A stretch of 64,000 bases of DNA, from assembly GCA_041394605.1 (NCBI GenBank), contig JAWKHX010000009.1, positions 147,801 through 211,800 of the forward strand, written 5' to 3'. Within the stretch, counting starts at the first letter, position 1, and each line of letters starts with the position of its first letter. Below, one piece after another: positions 41,878-50,423 of the stretch. Made by a program: the position numbers and the translations under genes. Below the pieces are notes generated by a model. It saw only the letters and a program-made list of their open reading frames with translations, had not been told where the DNA came from and did not search any database. This DNA is from UBA668 sp041394605. Lineage in GTDB: Bacteria; Actinomycetota; Acidimicrobiia; Acidimicrobiales; Ilumatobacteraceae.

Positions 41878-42981
41878 CTACCGGCTGGGCCCGTCGTGCA
41901 GGAAGCCCCGGATGGCCGCCAGCCCGTCCAGCGTGTGCACGTCGCTGGGCAGGGTGGGCACGAACACCGTGGGTGTGCCGTCGGCAATTGCCGTATCGCC
42001 CAGCAGGGTGCCGACGTGGGCGCGTTCCACCTCGGCGGTCGCGTGCAGTTCGGCGAGGTTGTCGTGCAAGGCGGCGGCAGCGGTGCCCCGCGGGCGGCGA
42101 GCAGGGGGCGCCCCGAAGTCCGGCGTGCAGCGGTTCACCACCACCGCTGCCACGGCCAGTTCCTTCTCCTGCAACCGCCCGGCGAAGAAGCGGGCCTCGC
42201 CCACCGTGTCCGCCCGCGGTGATGCCACCAGCAGGTAGCGGGTGCGCGGTCCGTGCAGCAGGGTGATCACCTCGTCGGCGCGGTGGCGGAAGCCGGTCTC
42301 CATGCCGGCGAACGCCTGGAAGAAGGCCACGGCATCGGCCACCACGTCGCCGCCCACCACTTTGCCGATCGTCTTCAGCACCGGCTGGGTGGCGATGTTC
42401 AGCACCTTCAGGCCGCGGCGGGTGGGCATCATCATCAGGCGGAACAGGGGGTGGTCGATGAACCGGGCCAGCGTGCCCGGCGCGTCCAGGAAGTCCAGTG
42501 CGTTGCGCGTGGGCGGGGTGTCGACGATGACGAGGTCGAAGCGGGGGTCGCTGTGCAGGGCGTGGAGGCGCTCGGCCGCCATGTACTCCTGGGTGCCGGA
42601 CAGCGAGCCGGCCACATTGCGGTAGAAGCGGTTGGCGAGGATGCGTTCCGCCTGCGCCTCGTCGGCGGCGTTGGCCGTGACCAGGCCGTCGAATGTTGTG
42701 GCCGTGTCCAGCATCAATGCCCAGAGCTCACCTGCACCGTCCACGGCGCCCGTCGGGATGCGCACGGGGTCATTGCCCAGGCCGCCGGGCACGCCCAGCG
42801 CGTCGGCCAGCCGCTTGGCCGGGTCGATGGTGACCACCACGGCGCGCCTGCCGTGGCGGGCTGCCTCGAGCCCCAGCGCCGCGGCGGTGGTGGTCTTCCC
42901 GACCCCACCCGACCCGCAGCACACCAGCACGTCGGCGCCGGCCAGCAGCGCGGGGATCGGCGACAGCGCCTCCTCAGGCAT
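41878..42981 (-). CDS. ArsA/Get3-like ATPase, second of a pair
   Basis: 367 residues. The deviant Walker A motif CGSGGVGKTTTAAALG (about 22-37) and FDLVIVDTPPTRNALDFL (switch II, about 148) mark the ArsA family of the MinD/SIMIBI class. Two-gene ArsA-like pairs are conserved in actinobacteria (BagA/BagB, Rv3679/Rv3680 in Mycobacterium tuberculosis), where they form a complex linked to redox and envelope stress rather than arsenite. The gene overlaps the first ATPase gene by eight bases. Arsenite function is unlikely: no arsenic genes are near. Confidence 0.85.
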   Translation of the reverse strand: MPEEALSPIPALLAGADVLVCCGSGGVGKTTTAAALGLEAARHGRRAVVVTIDPAKRLADALGVPGGLGNDPVRIPTGAVDGAGELWALMLDTATTFDGLVTANAADEAQAERILANRFYRNVAGSLSGTQEYMAAERLHALHSDPRFDLVIVDTPPTRNALDFLDAPGTLARFIDHPLFRLMMMPTRRGLKVLNIATQPVLKTIGKVVGGDVVADAVAFFQAFAGMETGFRHRADEVITLLHGPRTRYLLVASPRADTVGEARFFAGRLQEKELAVAAVVVNRCTPDFGAPPARRPRGTAAAALHDNLAELHATAEVERAHVGTLLGDTAIADGTPTVFVPTLPSDVHTLDGLAAIRGFLHDGPSR

Positions 42982-43834
42982 CGCTGCCCCCCGCCCATGC
43001 GGCCGCCAACCCGTCCACCCCTGCGGCGTCCAGGACCGCGCCGGGCATCATCGGCAGGTGGATCTGGGGCAAGGCCAGTTCCGTGCCCAGCCGGGCGCAC
43101 TCGTCGGCGTGCAGGCGGCGGCGGGCATTGCGGAACTCGGCGGCGGCCTGCTGAGGGCTGCCGGCCTTGGCCGCCTCCACGGGCAGCAGCGGCCCGTCGT
43201 CCACCGCGTTCACCACCACGGGCGCGAGATGCACCCCCACCCGTTCCTCCAGCGCGTACGCCGTCTCCACCGCCTCGTTCACCGGCGTGGCCTCGGGCAG
43301 GGTGACCAGCACCACCTGGCAGCGGGCCGCGTCGGCCAGCATCTCCGCGACGTCCGTCGCCTGTGTGGCGATCGGCCCGCCGCGCACCGTCGCCAGCAGA
43401 CCCTTGGCGGCGAGCAGGAACGTGATGGCGTGACCGGCGGCCGGGCCGTCGACGACCACGAGGTCCCAGTCGCCACTGCGTTCCAGCTGCTTGATCTTCC
43501 CGAGCACCACGATGTCGTCGATCCCCGGGCTGGCGGTGGCCACCACGTCGATGATCCCGCTGCTGGCCAGGCGTTTCGCCACCCGTGACAGGCCGTGGGT
43601 GTCCAGGTACTCGGCCAACGCGGCGGAGGCGGAGATGTGGCGCACCTCCACGCCCGGCAGCAGTTCGTCCAGCGTGGGCTTGCCGTCCAGCTCCACCACC
43701 AGCACCCGAAGTCCGGAGCGGATTGCCGCGCGCGCCAAAACGGCCGTTACCGTGGTCTTCCCAACGCCACCCTTGCCGGCCACGACGGCAACACGAGAGG
43801 TGGTGAGGAACTGCAGCGGATCCTTCGGAGGCAC
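42974..43834 (-). CDS. ArsA/Get3-like ATPase, first of a pair
   Basis: 286 residues; Walker A VAGKGGVGKTTVTAVLA (about 18-34), then VVELDGKPTLDEL and DLVVVDGPAAGHAI (about 123). The Asp and gating residues fit a dimeric ATPase, and it probably pairs with the downstream protein. The GTG at 43834 lies eight bases after TAACCT (plus 43843-43848), which is inside codons 3-4 of the divergent NfeD-like gene, so transcription of this operon begins within its neighbour's coding sequence. Confidence 0.85.
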   Translation of the reverse strand: MPPKDPLQFLTTSRVAVVAGKGGVGKTTVTAVLARAAIRSGLRVLVVELDGKPTLDELLPGVEVRHISASAALAEYLDTHGLSRVAKRLASSGIIDVVATASPGIDDIVVLGKIKQLERSGDWDLVVVDGPAAGHAITFLLAAKGLLATVRGGPIATQATDVAEMLADAARCQVVLVTLPEATPVNEAVETAYALEERVGVHLAPVVVNAVDDGPLLPVEAAKAGSPQQAAAEFRNARRRLHADECARLGTELALPQIHLPMMPGAVLDAAGVDGLAAAWAGGSDA

Positions 43835-43836
43835 TT

Positions 43837-45249
43837 GTGCGCAGGTTAGCGATCGCCCTGGTCATGACCCCCCTCGCGGGGCTGGCAGGCCTGTCGTTGC
43901 TCGCGCCCACAGCCGGGGCAGCGGCCCGCAGCGTGCCGCCCACGGACCCGGTCACCACCGACAGCGGCGCTGCGGAGGATGTGGCCAGCGGCCTCGCCCC
44001 GGTGGACGTGCTGGAGGTGTCCGGTCTGGTGGACGACGTGACGGTGGACTCGATCATCGAGGCCATCGCCAAGGCCGAGGCGGACGGCTCGCAGGCCCTC
44101 ATCCTGCAGATGAACACGGGCGGCGCCATCGTCGACGAGGCCCGCATGGTGCAGCTCATCCATGCCGTGCGCGACGCCGACGTGGGCATCGGGCTGTGGG
44201 TCGGCCCGGCCCGCGGGTCGCGGGTGCTCGGCTGGCCCGCCCAGCTGTTCGGGGTCGCCGACGTCACTGCGATGGTGGCCGGCGCGCACGTGGGTCACAC
44301 CGGCGAGTTGCTCGACCCAGCGGTGGACCTCCGCCAGGGGGCGGACGTCATGCGCAACGGCTCGCTGGACTACAAGGAAGCCCGCGCGGTGGGCGTGCTG
44401 CGCTACGAAGGCCCCGCCGACCTGGACGTGCCCACCATGCGCAGCATGGTGTCGGCGATGGACGGTGTGGTGCTGGAGAACGGCACCGAACTGGACACCG
44501 TGGTGCCCCAACTGGACGACCAGGGCGTCACCCAGAACATGAGCACCTTGGTGCGCTTCAGCAGCCTCGGGCTCGTCGAGCAGGTATTCCACACGGTGGC
44601 CAGCCCGCCGATCGCCTACCTGTTCTTCGTCATCGGCTGCTGCCTGTTGATCTTCGAGTTCTTCACCGCGGGTGTCGGTGTGGCCGGGTTCGTGGGGGCC
44701 GCGCTCACCGTGCTGGGTAGCTACGGCCTGTCCGCCCTGCCCACCCGTGGCGGCGCCGTGGCACTGCTGGTCGTCGCCATGGTGGCGTTCGCCATCGACG
44801 TGCAGGTCGGCATCCCACGGTTCTGGACGGGAGTGGGCATGGTCGCGTTCGTGCTCGGGTCGTGGTTCCTGTACGACTCGTTGCCGGGCACGGACCTCCG
44901 CCTCAGCTGGATCACCCTGATCGTGGGGATCGGCGGCGTGGCGCTGACGTTCGTCGTCGGCATGCCCTCGATGGTGCGCACCCGGTTCGCCACACCCACC
45001 ATCGGCCGGGAGTGGATGATCGGCGCGGACGGTGTGGCCGTCGATGCCATCGACCCCGATGGCGTCGCCCAGGTGGGCGAGGCCAAGTGGCGGGCCCGCA
45101 CCAACCGGGCCACGCCGATTCCCGCCGGCGAACCGCTGAAAGTGGTGGCCATCGACGGGGTCACGCTGGAGGTGGAACCGGTGGAAGGTGCGGCGCGGGA
45201 CTACCGCGAACGCCGCGCCAAGGACGACGCGCCCGCGGGCGAGGGCTGA
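43837..45249 (+). CDS. NfeD-like membrane protein with ClpP-class domain
   Basis: 470 residues. Signal peptide (MRRLAIALVMTPLAGLAGL), a ClpP/SppA-type crotonase-fold domain (about 50-200: ALILQMNTGGAIVDEA, GVADVTAMVAGAHVGHTGE), four or so membrane segments (about 265-385), and a C-terminal OB-fold (about 390-450, IGADGVAVDAIDPDG). In active NfeD proteases the serine lies in a GArAASAG motif; here the region reads GPARGSRVLGW with no serine at that place, so the protease is probably inactive. The GTG has GGAGG five bases upstream and is only two bases from the divergent ATPase start. Confidence 0.82.
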   Translation: MRRLAIALVMTPLAGLAGLSLLAPTAGAAARSVPPTDPVTTDSGAAEDVASGLAPVDVLEVSGLVDDVTVDSIIEAIAKAEADGSQALILQMNTGGAIVDEARMVQLIHAVRDADVGIGLWVGPARGSRVLGWPAQLFGVADVTAMVAGAHVGHTGELLDPAVDLRQGADVMRNGSLDYKEARAVGVLRYEGPADLDVPTMRSMVSAMDGVVLENGTELDTVVPQLDDQGVTQNMSTLVRFSSLGLVEQVFHTVASPPIAYLFFVIGCCLLIFEFFTAGVGVAGFVGAALTVLGSYGLSALPTRGGAVALLVVAMVAFAIDVQVGIPRFWTGVGMVAFVLGSWFLYDSLPGTDLRLSWITLIVGIGGVALTFVVGMPSMVRTRFATPTIGREWMIGADGVAVDAIDPDGVAQVGEAKWRARTNRATPIPAGEPLKVVAIDGVTLEVEPVEGAARDYRERRAKDDAPAGEG

Positions 45250-45266
45250 CCCAGCAGGCCTGCCCG

Positions 45267-46163
45267 ATGGTGCTCGTGGTCGACCGGCGGACCTTCGTGG
45301 AAGGTCGCGCGGCCGGGTACAGCGACGCCGGCGAAGGCCTGCCGGTGGTGTTCCTCCACGGCTGGGCGCTCGGCCAGCACACCTACCGCGACGTCATCGA
45401 GGCCATCGCCGCCCAGGGCTGCCGGGTGATCGCCCCCTCGATGCCTGGCTTCGGCGGCACCCCCGAACTGCCCGGCAGCCAGTTCTCGCTGCGCGGCTAC
45501 GCCCAGTGGGTGGCCGACCTGCTGGACGTCATCGGGGTGGACGAGCCGGCGATGGTGGTGGGCCACTCGTTCGGCGGTGGGGTGGCCACCCGCTTCGCCC
45601 ACGACCATCGTGCCCGTGTGCGTGGCCTGGTGCTGGTGAACTCGATCGGCGGCTCCAGCTGGCGCAGCGGCCGGACGCTGCGCAGCATCACGGAGCGCCC
45701 GCTGTGGGACTGGGGGTTGCACTTCCCGGGCGACGTGTGGCCCGTGCGCCAGGCCACCCGGGTGCTGCCCGTGGTGGCCGAGGACCTTCTGCCCAACCTG
45801 CTGCGCAACCCGCGGGCGGTCGTGAAGGTGGCCAACCTGGCCCGCCGTGCCGACCTGCGCGGTGAGCTGGAGGCGCTGCGCGACAGCGGCCTGCCGGTCA
45901 CCATCCTGTGGGGCACGAGGGACGGCATCATCCCCCGCGAGTCGTTCGAGGCGATGTGTGTCGCCTCCGGCGTGGAGGGCACGGTGGTGGACGGTTCGCA
46001 CAGCTGGCTGCTGGCCGACCCGGACCAGTTCGGGGAGATCATCACCAACGATGTGAAGGTTGCCCAGGCGGCGCGGGAGTTGGAGCTCCAGGCCACCGAA
46101 CCGGCCAAGCGCAAGGGCCTGCGCCGGGTGCAGTCGCTCACCCGCCGCCGCTCGTCAGGCTGA
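45267..46163 (+). CDS. Alpha/beta hydrolase
   Basis: 298 residues, 17 bp after the NfeD-like gene. FLHGWALGQHTYR (oxyanion region, about 30), nucleophile elbow VVGHSFGGGVATRFA with Ser near 100, the Asp in WGTRDGIIP (about 222) and His in GSHSWLLADP (about 249) form the triad. A basic C-terminal tail (KRKGLRRVQSLTRRR) is unusual and could contact membranes or nucleic acid. The substrate is unknown. The 3' end overlaps the convergent selB gene by nine bases. Confidence 0.85.
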   Translation: MVLVVDRRTFVEGRAAGYSDAGEGLPVVFLHGWALGQHTYRDVIEAIAAQGCRVIAPSMPGFGGTPELPGSQFSLRGYAQWVADLLDVIGVDEPAMVVGHSFGGGVATRFAHDHRARVRGLVLVNSIGGSSWRSGRTLRSITERPLWDWGLHFPGDVWPVRQATRVLPVVAEDLLPNLLRNPRAVVKVANLARRADLRGELEALRDSGLPVTILWGTRDGIIPRESFEAMCVASGVEGTVVDGSHSWLLADPDQFGEIITNDVKVAQAARELELQATEPAKRKGLRRVQSLTRRRSSG

Positions 46164-47882
46164 CGGCAGGCGCGGCCCGGCGATCCGCAGGTCGTCGCGC
46201 CGGCGGGTGACGCCGCGGGCGTCCAGTTCGGCCGCCAGCGGCACGGCATGCTTGCGCGTGACACCCAGTGCCTCGCGGAACTGGCTGACGGTGAATCCGC
46301 CGGGCTGCTGTTGCAGGAGGCGGGCCGCCACTAGCGCCGCGTCGTTCACCGCGTCCGGGTGCCAGTGCAGGCCGTCGCGTTCCACCACCAGGCCGTGGCG
46401 GATCAGCAGGCGCAGCTCGGCACGGTCCACGCCGGTGGCGTCGGGCGGGGCGAACCCGCCGCCTGCCAACGCGGCGACGAACGGATGGTCGGCGAGCGGG
46501 TCACCGGCGGACGACGGCCGGGCCCGGCCCGCCTCCACCGCCACCCCGTCCAGCGTGGCCAGCACGGTGCGCTCGCGCTCGTCGAGCGTGGCGATGTCCA
46601 GCCCCAGCGCGTCGGCGCCGTCGACCTTGGCCTGCACCGCGGCGGAGGTGGCCGCCAGGGCCGCCGGTGCCACCACCCACACCCCGAGCGTCGCGGGGCG
46701 CTCCTCGCCGGTGAGCGCGACCAGATCGTCGGCCGTGATCCAGCCGTGCTCGGCAATCAACCGGTCCACGTCGTGGTCGGGCCGGGCCTTGGACGCCGGC
46801 CGCAGGGGGGCGACGTCCAGCACCTCGCCGCCGCCGACCGTTTCGTCCCGGCCGGTCTCGCGCAGCACGAACCGGTCGCCGCGCACCAGCGGCAGCGGTT
46901 GCGCAGCGTGCAGCCGAACGAGGCCGCGGCCGCCGGGGCGGATGGAATCAGCCCCGAGCACCCGAACGCGCACGGGGAACTCCCCCGACCCGATGTACGC
47001 CAGGTACGCGCCGCGCCGTGACACGACGTGGTCCAGCGCCGCCAGCACCGTGAGCGAGGCGTCGAAGCGTTGCGTGGGGCGCCATTGCGCGGGGTCCACC
47101 ACGGCGTCCCCGCGCTGCAGCGCGGTGTGCTCCACGCCGGCCAGGTTGAGGGCCACGCGGTGCCCGGGACCGATCCGTTCGTGCCGCTCCCCGTGGGACT
47201 GGATGCCCCGCACCCGCACGGGTCGACGACCGGCGTGGACCTGCTGGTCGACGCTGAGCGAGCCCCCGGTGAGCGTGCCGGTCACGACCGTGCCACTGCC
47301 CCTGGCGGCGAACACCCGGTCCACCCACAGCCGGGGCCGGTTGCGGTCGATGGCGGCGGGCGTGTCGCGGACCAGTGCGCCGAGTGCCGCCTGGACGGCG
47401 GCGATGCCGCCCGCCGCGGTGACGCTGGCAGGCACGATCGGCGCGTCGGCGAGGAACGTGCCGGCCAGCCGGTCGCGCACGTCCATCTCCTGCAGTGCGC
47501 GCCACTCGTCATCCACCAGATCGGCCTTGGTGAGGGCCACCACGCCGTGGCGCAGACCGAGCAGCTCGAGGATGCGTAGGTGCTCCTCGCTCTGCGGCTT
47601 CCAGCCCTCTGTGGCGGCAACCACGAACAGGCAGGCATCCACCCCGCCGACGCCGGCCAGCATGTTGCGCAGGAAGCGCACATGGCCCGGCACGTCCACG
47701 AAGCTGATGTCCTCCCCCGCGCGGCCATCCGCCGGGGGGAGGGTGCAGTGGGCGAACCCGAGATCGATGGTGAGCCCGCGCCGCTTCTCTTCCGCCCAGC
47801 GGTCCGGGTCGGTGCCCGTGAGCGCCTGGACCAGGGAGGACTTGCCATGGTCCACATGGCCGGCGGTGGCGACGACTCTCAT
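46155..47882 (-). CDS. selB: Selenocysteine-specific elongation factor SelB
   Basis: Delivers selenocysteyl-tRNA to UGA codons with a SECIS element. 575 residues. G1 ATAGHVDHGKSSL (5-17), the Thr in RGLTIDLGFA, G3 DVPGHVRF and G4 TKAD define the EF-Tu-like GTPase. Beta-barrel domains follow, and the C-terminal half is a series of winged-helix domains that in SelB bind the mRNA hairpin (LRLLIRHGLVVERDGLHWHP, FREALGVTRKHAVPL). ATG at 47882 overlaps the selA stop (ATGA), so the two are coupled. No selC or selD is in this window. Confidence 0.95.
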   Translation of the reverse strand: MRVVATAGHVDHGKSSLVQALTGTDPDRWAEEKRRGLTIDLGFAHCTLPPADGRAGEDISFVDVPGHVRFLRNMLAGVGGVDACLFVVAATEGWKPQSEEHLRILELLGLRHGVVALTKADLVDDEWRALQEMDVRDRLAGTFLADAPIVPASVTAAGGIAAVQAALGALVRDTPAAIDRNRPRLWVDRVFAARGSGTVVTGTLTGGSLSVDQQVHAGRRPVRVRGIQSHGERHERIGPGHRVALNLAGVEHTALQRGDAVVDPAQWRPTQRFDASLTVLAALDHVVSRRGAYLAYIGSGEFPVRVRVLGADSIRPGGRGLVRLHAAQPLPLVRGDRFVLRETGRDETVGGGEVLDVAPLRPASKARPDHDVDRLIAEHGWITADDLVALTGEERPATLGVWVVAPAALAATSAAVQAKVDGADALGLDIATLDERERTVLATLDGVAVEAGRARPSSAGDPLADHPFVAALAGGGFAPPDATGVDRAELRLLIRHGLVVERDGLHWHPDAVNDAALVAARLLQQQPGGFTVSQFREALGVTRKHAVPLAAELDARGVTRRRDDLRIAGPRLPSA

Positions 47883-49189
47883 CGCCGGGCGGCCCGCAGC
47901 GCTGCGGTGAGGTGGGGGTCGTCCGCCGGGTCCACGCTGCGCAGGTCCAGCAGCGTCGCCCCGTCGCGCACCCGGCCGACGATCGGCGGGGTGGCGGCGC
48001 GCAGCGCGGCGAGATGGTCGCCGGCGAGCCGGACGGCCACCGACGGCATGGTGACGCCCGGCGCGCTGCCGGCACCGGGCACGGCCTCCGCGTCGACGAC
48101 CTCGCCGTGCCCGGCAGTGGCCACGATGGCGTCGGCGCGGGCGCGCAGGTCCGTCGTGGTGGCGGCGACCATCCGCCAGAACGGCACGGCCTCGACGACC
48201 CGCCCGCCGAGGTAGGCGAGGGCCAGGTCCTGCAATGCCAGCAGCACGTGGGCGCCGGGCCGCAGGGCGCGAGCCAGCGGGTGGCGGGCGCAGGCGGCCA
48301 CCAGGTCGGCGCGGCCGGCGATGACGCCGGCCTGCGGCCCGCCGAGCAGCTTGTCGCCGCTGAACGTCACGAGCGCCGCGCCGGCCTCGATGGTCTGGCG
48401 GGCGCCGGGTTCGCCGGCCAGCCACGCCGGCGGCGGGCCGGGCAGCCACGGGCAGGTGGCGTCCACCAGGCCGCTGCCGATGTCGGCAACGACGGGCACT
48501 GGCAGGCCGGCGAGGGCCGCCACGGGCGTGTCCTCGACGAAGCCCTCGACCCGGTAGTTGCTCGGGTGCACCTTCAGGGCCAGCGCCACGTCGGCGCCGC
48601 GGCGCTCCAGCGCCCGGCGGTAGTCGGCCAGCCGGGTGCGGTTGGTGGTGCCGACGTCCACCAGGCGGGCGCCGGATTGCTCCATCACCTCGGGCACCCG
48701 GAAGCCGCCGCCGATCTCCACGCTCTCGCCGCGGCTGACCAGTACCTCGCGGCCGTGGGCCAGCGCGGCGAGCACCAGCAGCACCCCGGCCGCGTTGTTG
48801 TTGACCACCATCGCCGCCTCGGCGCCGACCATCCGGGCCAGCAGGCCGCCTATTGCGGCCTGGCGCGACCCACGCTCGCCGGTGGTGAGGTCGAACTCCA
48901 CGTTGACGGCGCTCGGCGGGTGGTGGAGGGCCAGCGGCGCCCGCCCGAGGTTGGTGTGCAGCAGCACGCCGGTGGCATTGACGACGGGGGTGAGGAGGAG
49001 GCGGCGGGCACGCTCCGCGCGGGCCGCCACGGCGGCATCGGTCCAGGCCGCCGGTCCTTCGGCGACCGCGTCACGCGCCAGCGCCACGCACAGGGCGTGC
49101 GGCAGCCCGCTGGCGGCCATCGCCCGGGCCAGGCGGTCCACGCTCGGCGGCCGCCGGTCCGCCCCGTCCGCAGTTGCCGGTGCGCTCAC
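47879..49189 (-). CDS. selA: L-seryl-tRNA(Sec) selenium transferase
   Basis: Converts seryl-tRNA(Sec) to selenocysteyl-tRNA with selenophosphate. 436 residues: VVNATGVLLHTNLGRAPL and NNNAAGVLLVLAAL are conserved, and TFSGDKLLGGPQAG (about 289) carries the PLP-binding lysine. The GTG at 49189 is seven bases after TACGCT, thus leaderless, and the gene forms a coupled operon with selB. Divergent from dut by 41 bp. Confidence 0.96.
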   Translation of the reverse strand: MSAPATADGADRRPPSVDRLARAMAASGLPHALCVALARDAVAEGPAAWTDAAVAARAERARRLLLTPVVNATGVLLHTNLGRAPLALHHPPSAVNVEFDLTTGERGSRQAAIGGLLARMVGAEAAMVVNNNAAGVLLVLAALAHGREVLVSRGESVEIGGGFRVPEVMEQSGARLVDVGTTNRTRLADYRRALERRGADVALALKVHPSNYRVEGFVEDTPVAALAGLPVPVVADIGSGLVDATCPWLPGPPPAWLAGEPGARQTIEAGAALVTFSGDKLLGGPQAGVIAGRADLVAACARHPLARALRPGAHVLLALQDLALAYLGGRVVEAVPFWRMVAATTTDLRARADAIVATAGHGEVVDAEAVPGAGSAPGVTMPSVAVRLAGDHLAALRAATPPIVGRVRDGATLLDLRSVDPADDPHLTAALRAARR

Positions 49190-49230
49190 CGGGCCGAGCG
49201 TACCTGCACCCCCCGGTACGCTCGACGGCC
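49190..49230. promoter_or_regulatory. Compact bidirectional leaderless promoter, selA/dut
   Basis: Only 41 bp separate the two start codons. A TACGCT box for dut (seen at 49217-49222) lies eight bases before its ATG, and an AGCGTA (TACGCT on the minus strand, 49197-49202) lies seven bases before the selA GTG. The -35 region of each must lie over or beyond the other's start site, so the two transcripts may exclude each other. Confidence 0.6.
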
Positions 49231-49668
49231 ATGCTGCCGGTGCCGATCGTTCGTCTGGATCCCGAACTTCCCTTGCCGGCGTACGCCCACCCGGGCGACG
49301 CCGGGCTGGACCTGCGGGCCCGGGAGAGCGGCGTGGTGGCCCCCGGAGGCGGGCGCCTGCTGATGCCCACCGGGATCAGCATCGCCATCCCCGTGGGGTA
49401 TGCCGGGTTCGTGCTGCCGCGCAGTGGCAACGCCCTGAAGCACGGGCTGACGGTGGCCAACGCGCCGGGCCTGATCGACGCCGCCTACCGCGGCGAGATC
49501 AAGGTCATCCTGCTGAACACCGACCCCTCCGAGCCGTTCCACATCCACCGTGGCGACCGCATCGCCCAACTCGTCGTGCAACGGGTGGAGGAGGTCGCCT
49601 GGCAGGAGGTCGAGGCGCTCGACGGCGACGACCGCGGCGGCGGCTTCGGCCACTCCGGCCGCGCCTGA
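49231..49668 (+). CDS. dut: dUTP diphosphatase
   Basis: Hydrolyses dUTP to dUMP, keeping uracil out of DNA. 145 residues with the five trimeric dUTPase motifs: PGDAGLDLRA, PRSGNALKHGL, GLIDAAYRGEIKV, RGDRIAQLVV and the C-terminal RGGGFGHSG. The ATG at 49231 is placed by the leaderless -10 box TACGCT; the longer in-frame upstream extension runs through that box. Divergent from selA. Confidence 0.97.
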   Translation: MLPVPIVRLDPELPLPAYAHPGDAGLDLRARESGVVAPGGGRLLMPTGISIAIPVGYAGFVLPRSGNALKHGLTVANAPGLIDAAYRGEIKVILLNTDPSEPFHIHRGDRIAQLVVQRVEEVAWQEVEALDGDDRGGGFGHSGRA

Positions 49669-49677
49669 CCGGCGCGG

Positions 49678-50400
49678 CTACTTCCAAGCGAAGACCGGCT
49701 GCTCGAAGTGATGGACTCGCTCGCCGGTGCGGCCGTCCAGCGCCACCCAGCGGAACTGCACCAGCACGGCACCGGTTGGGGCGTGGATGAGGTTGCGGCC
49801 CAGCGGCACCTGCACCACCGGGCGGTCGCTCTCCGGGATGGACACGAACCGCGGCGACCCATCGCGGCTCAACTCGTGCAGGCCGATGCGGTAGGCGTGG
49901 GCCACCTCGCCGGGGTCCGGGCGCAACTCCACGTCGCCCTCGGCCCACATCACCACCGGGGTCATCACGTAGCCGGAGCGGGTGACGTAATCGTCCAGCC
50001 GCCCGAGCACGGCGTCGTGGCCCAGCGTCAGGCCCAACTCCTCCTCCAGTTCGCGCAGCGCGGTCTCCTCCGCCGTCTCGCCAGGGTCCACCCGGCCGCC
50101 CGGTAGGGCCCACTGCCCGCCGTGGCGGTTCAGGGTGGCGGCCCGCCGGCACAGCAGGAACGCAGCGCCGCCGGCGACCCCGCTGACGGACCCGTCGTAG
50201 CCGCGCACATCGCCGGGCACACCGTCCATGCGCTCCGGCAGGTCGGGGTACGGGTCCACGGTGTCGCTGCCCGCCTGGCTGGCCACGACCACGATGGCCA
50301 CGGCGGCGCGCTTCTCCCGGCCCTGCGGCACCTCGTGCAGCGGGTGGGCTGCGAGGTTGGCCACGATGCGGTCGCGCAGCGCAGGCTCGTGGGGGATCAT
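49678..50400 (-). CDS. Nudix hydrolase
   Basis: 240 residues. The Nudix box GGRVDPGETAEETALRELEEELGL (about residues 100-123) is complete. The N-terminal 60 residues and the C-terminal part (VHHFEQPVFAWK) resemble CoA pyrophosphatase-like members, but the substrate is not certain. The ATG at 50400 is preferred over the GTG at 50409, since a TAGGGT -10 box (minus strand, 50408-50413) overlaps the latter, giving a leaderless start. Ends 9 bp after dut, convergent. Confidence 0.88.
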   Translation of the reverse strand: MIPHEPALRDRIVANLAAHPLHEVPQGREKRAAVAIVVVASQAGSDTVDPYPDLPERMDGVPGDVRGYDGSVSGVAGGAAFLLCRRAATLNRHGGQWALPGGRVDPGETAEETALRELEEELGLTLGHDAVLGRLDDYVTRSGYVMTPVVMWAEGDVELRPDPGEVAHAYRIGLHELSRDGSPRFVSIPESDRPVVQVPLGRNLIHAPTGAVLVQFRWVALDGRTGERVHHFEQPVFAWK

Positions 50401-50407
50401 CGCCGCC

Positions 50408-50417
50408 ACCCTACGCT
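50408..50417. promoter_or_regulatory. Overlapping divergent -10 boxes
   Basis: The ten bases ACCCTACGCT contain TAGGGT for the minus strand (50408-50413) and TACGCT for the plus strand (50412-50417), sharing the central TA. Start codons lie seven bases to the left (50400) and six bases to the right (50424). This is about the smallest possible bidirectional promoter with leaderless genes on both sides. Confidence 0.65.
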
Positions 50418-50423
50418 GGGGGC

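Noticed and set aside
41878..43834. An arsenite resistance operon based on the ArsA-like proteins
   Set aside because: No arsR, arsB/acr3 or arsC is nearby. The two-gene arrangement is that of the actinobacterial stress-related pair.
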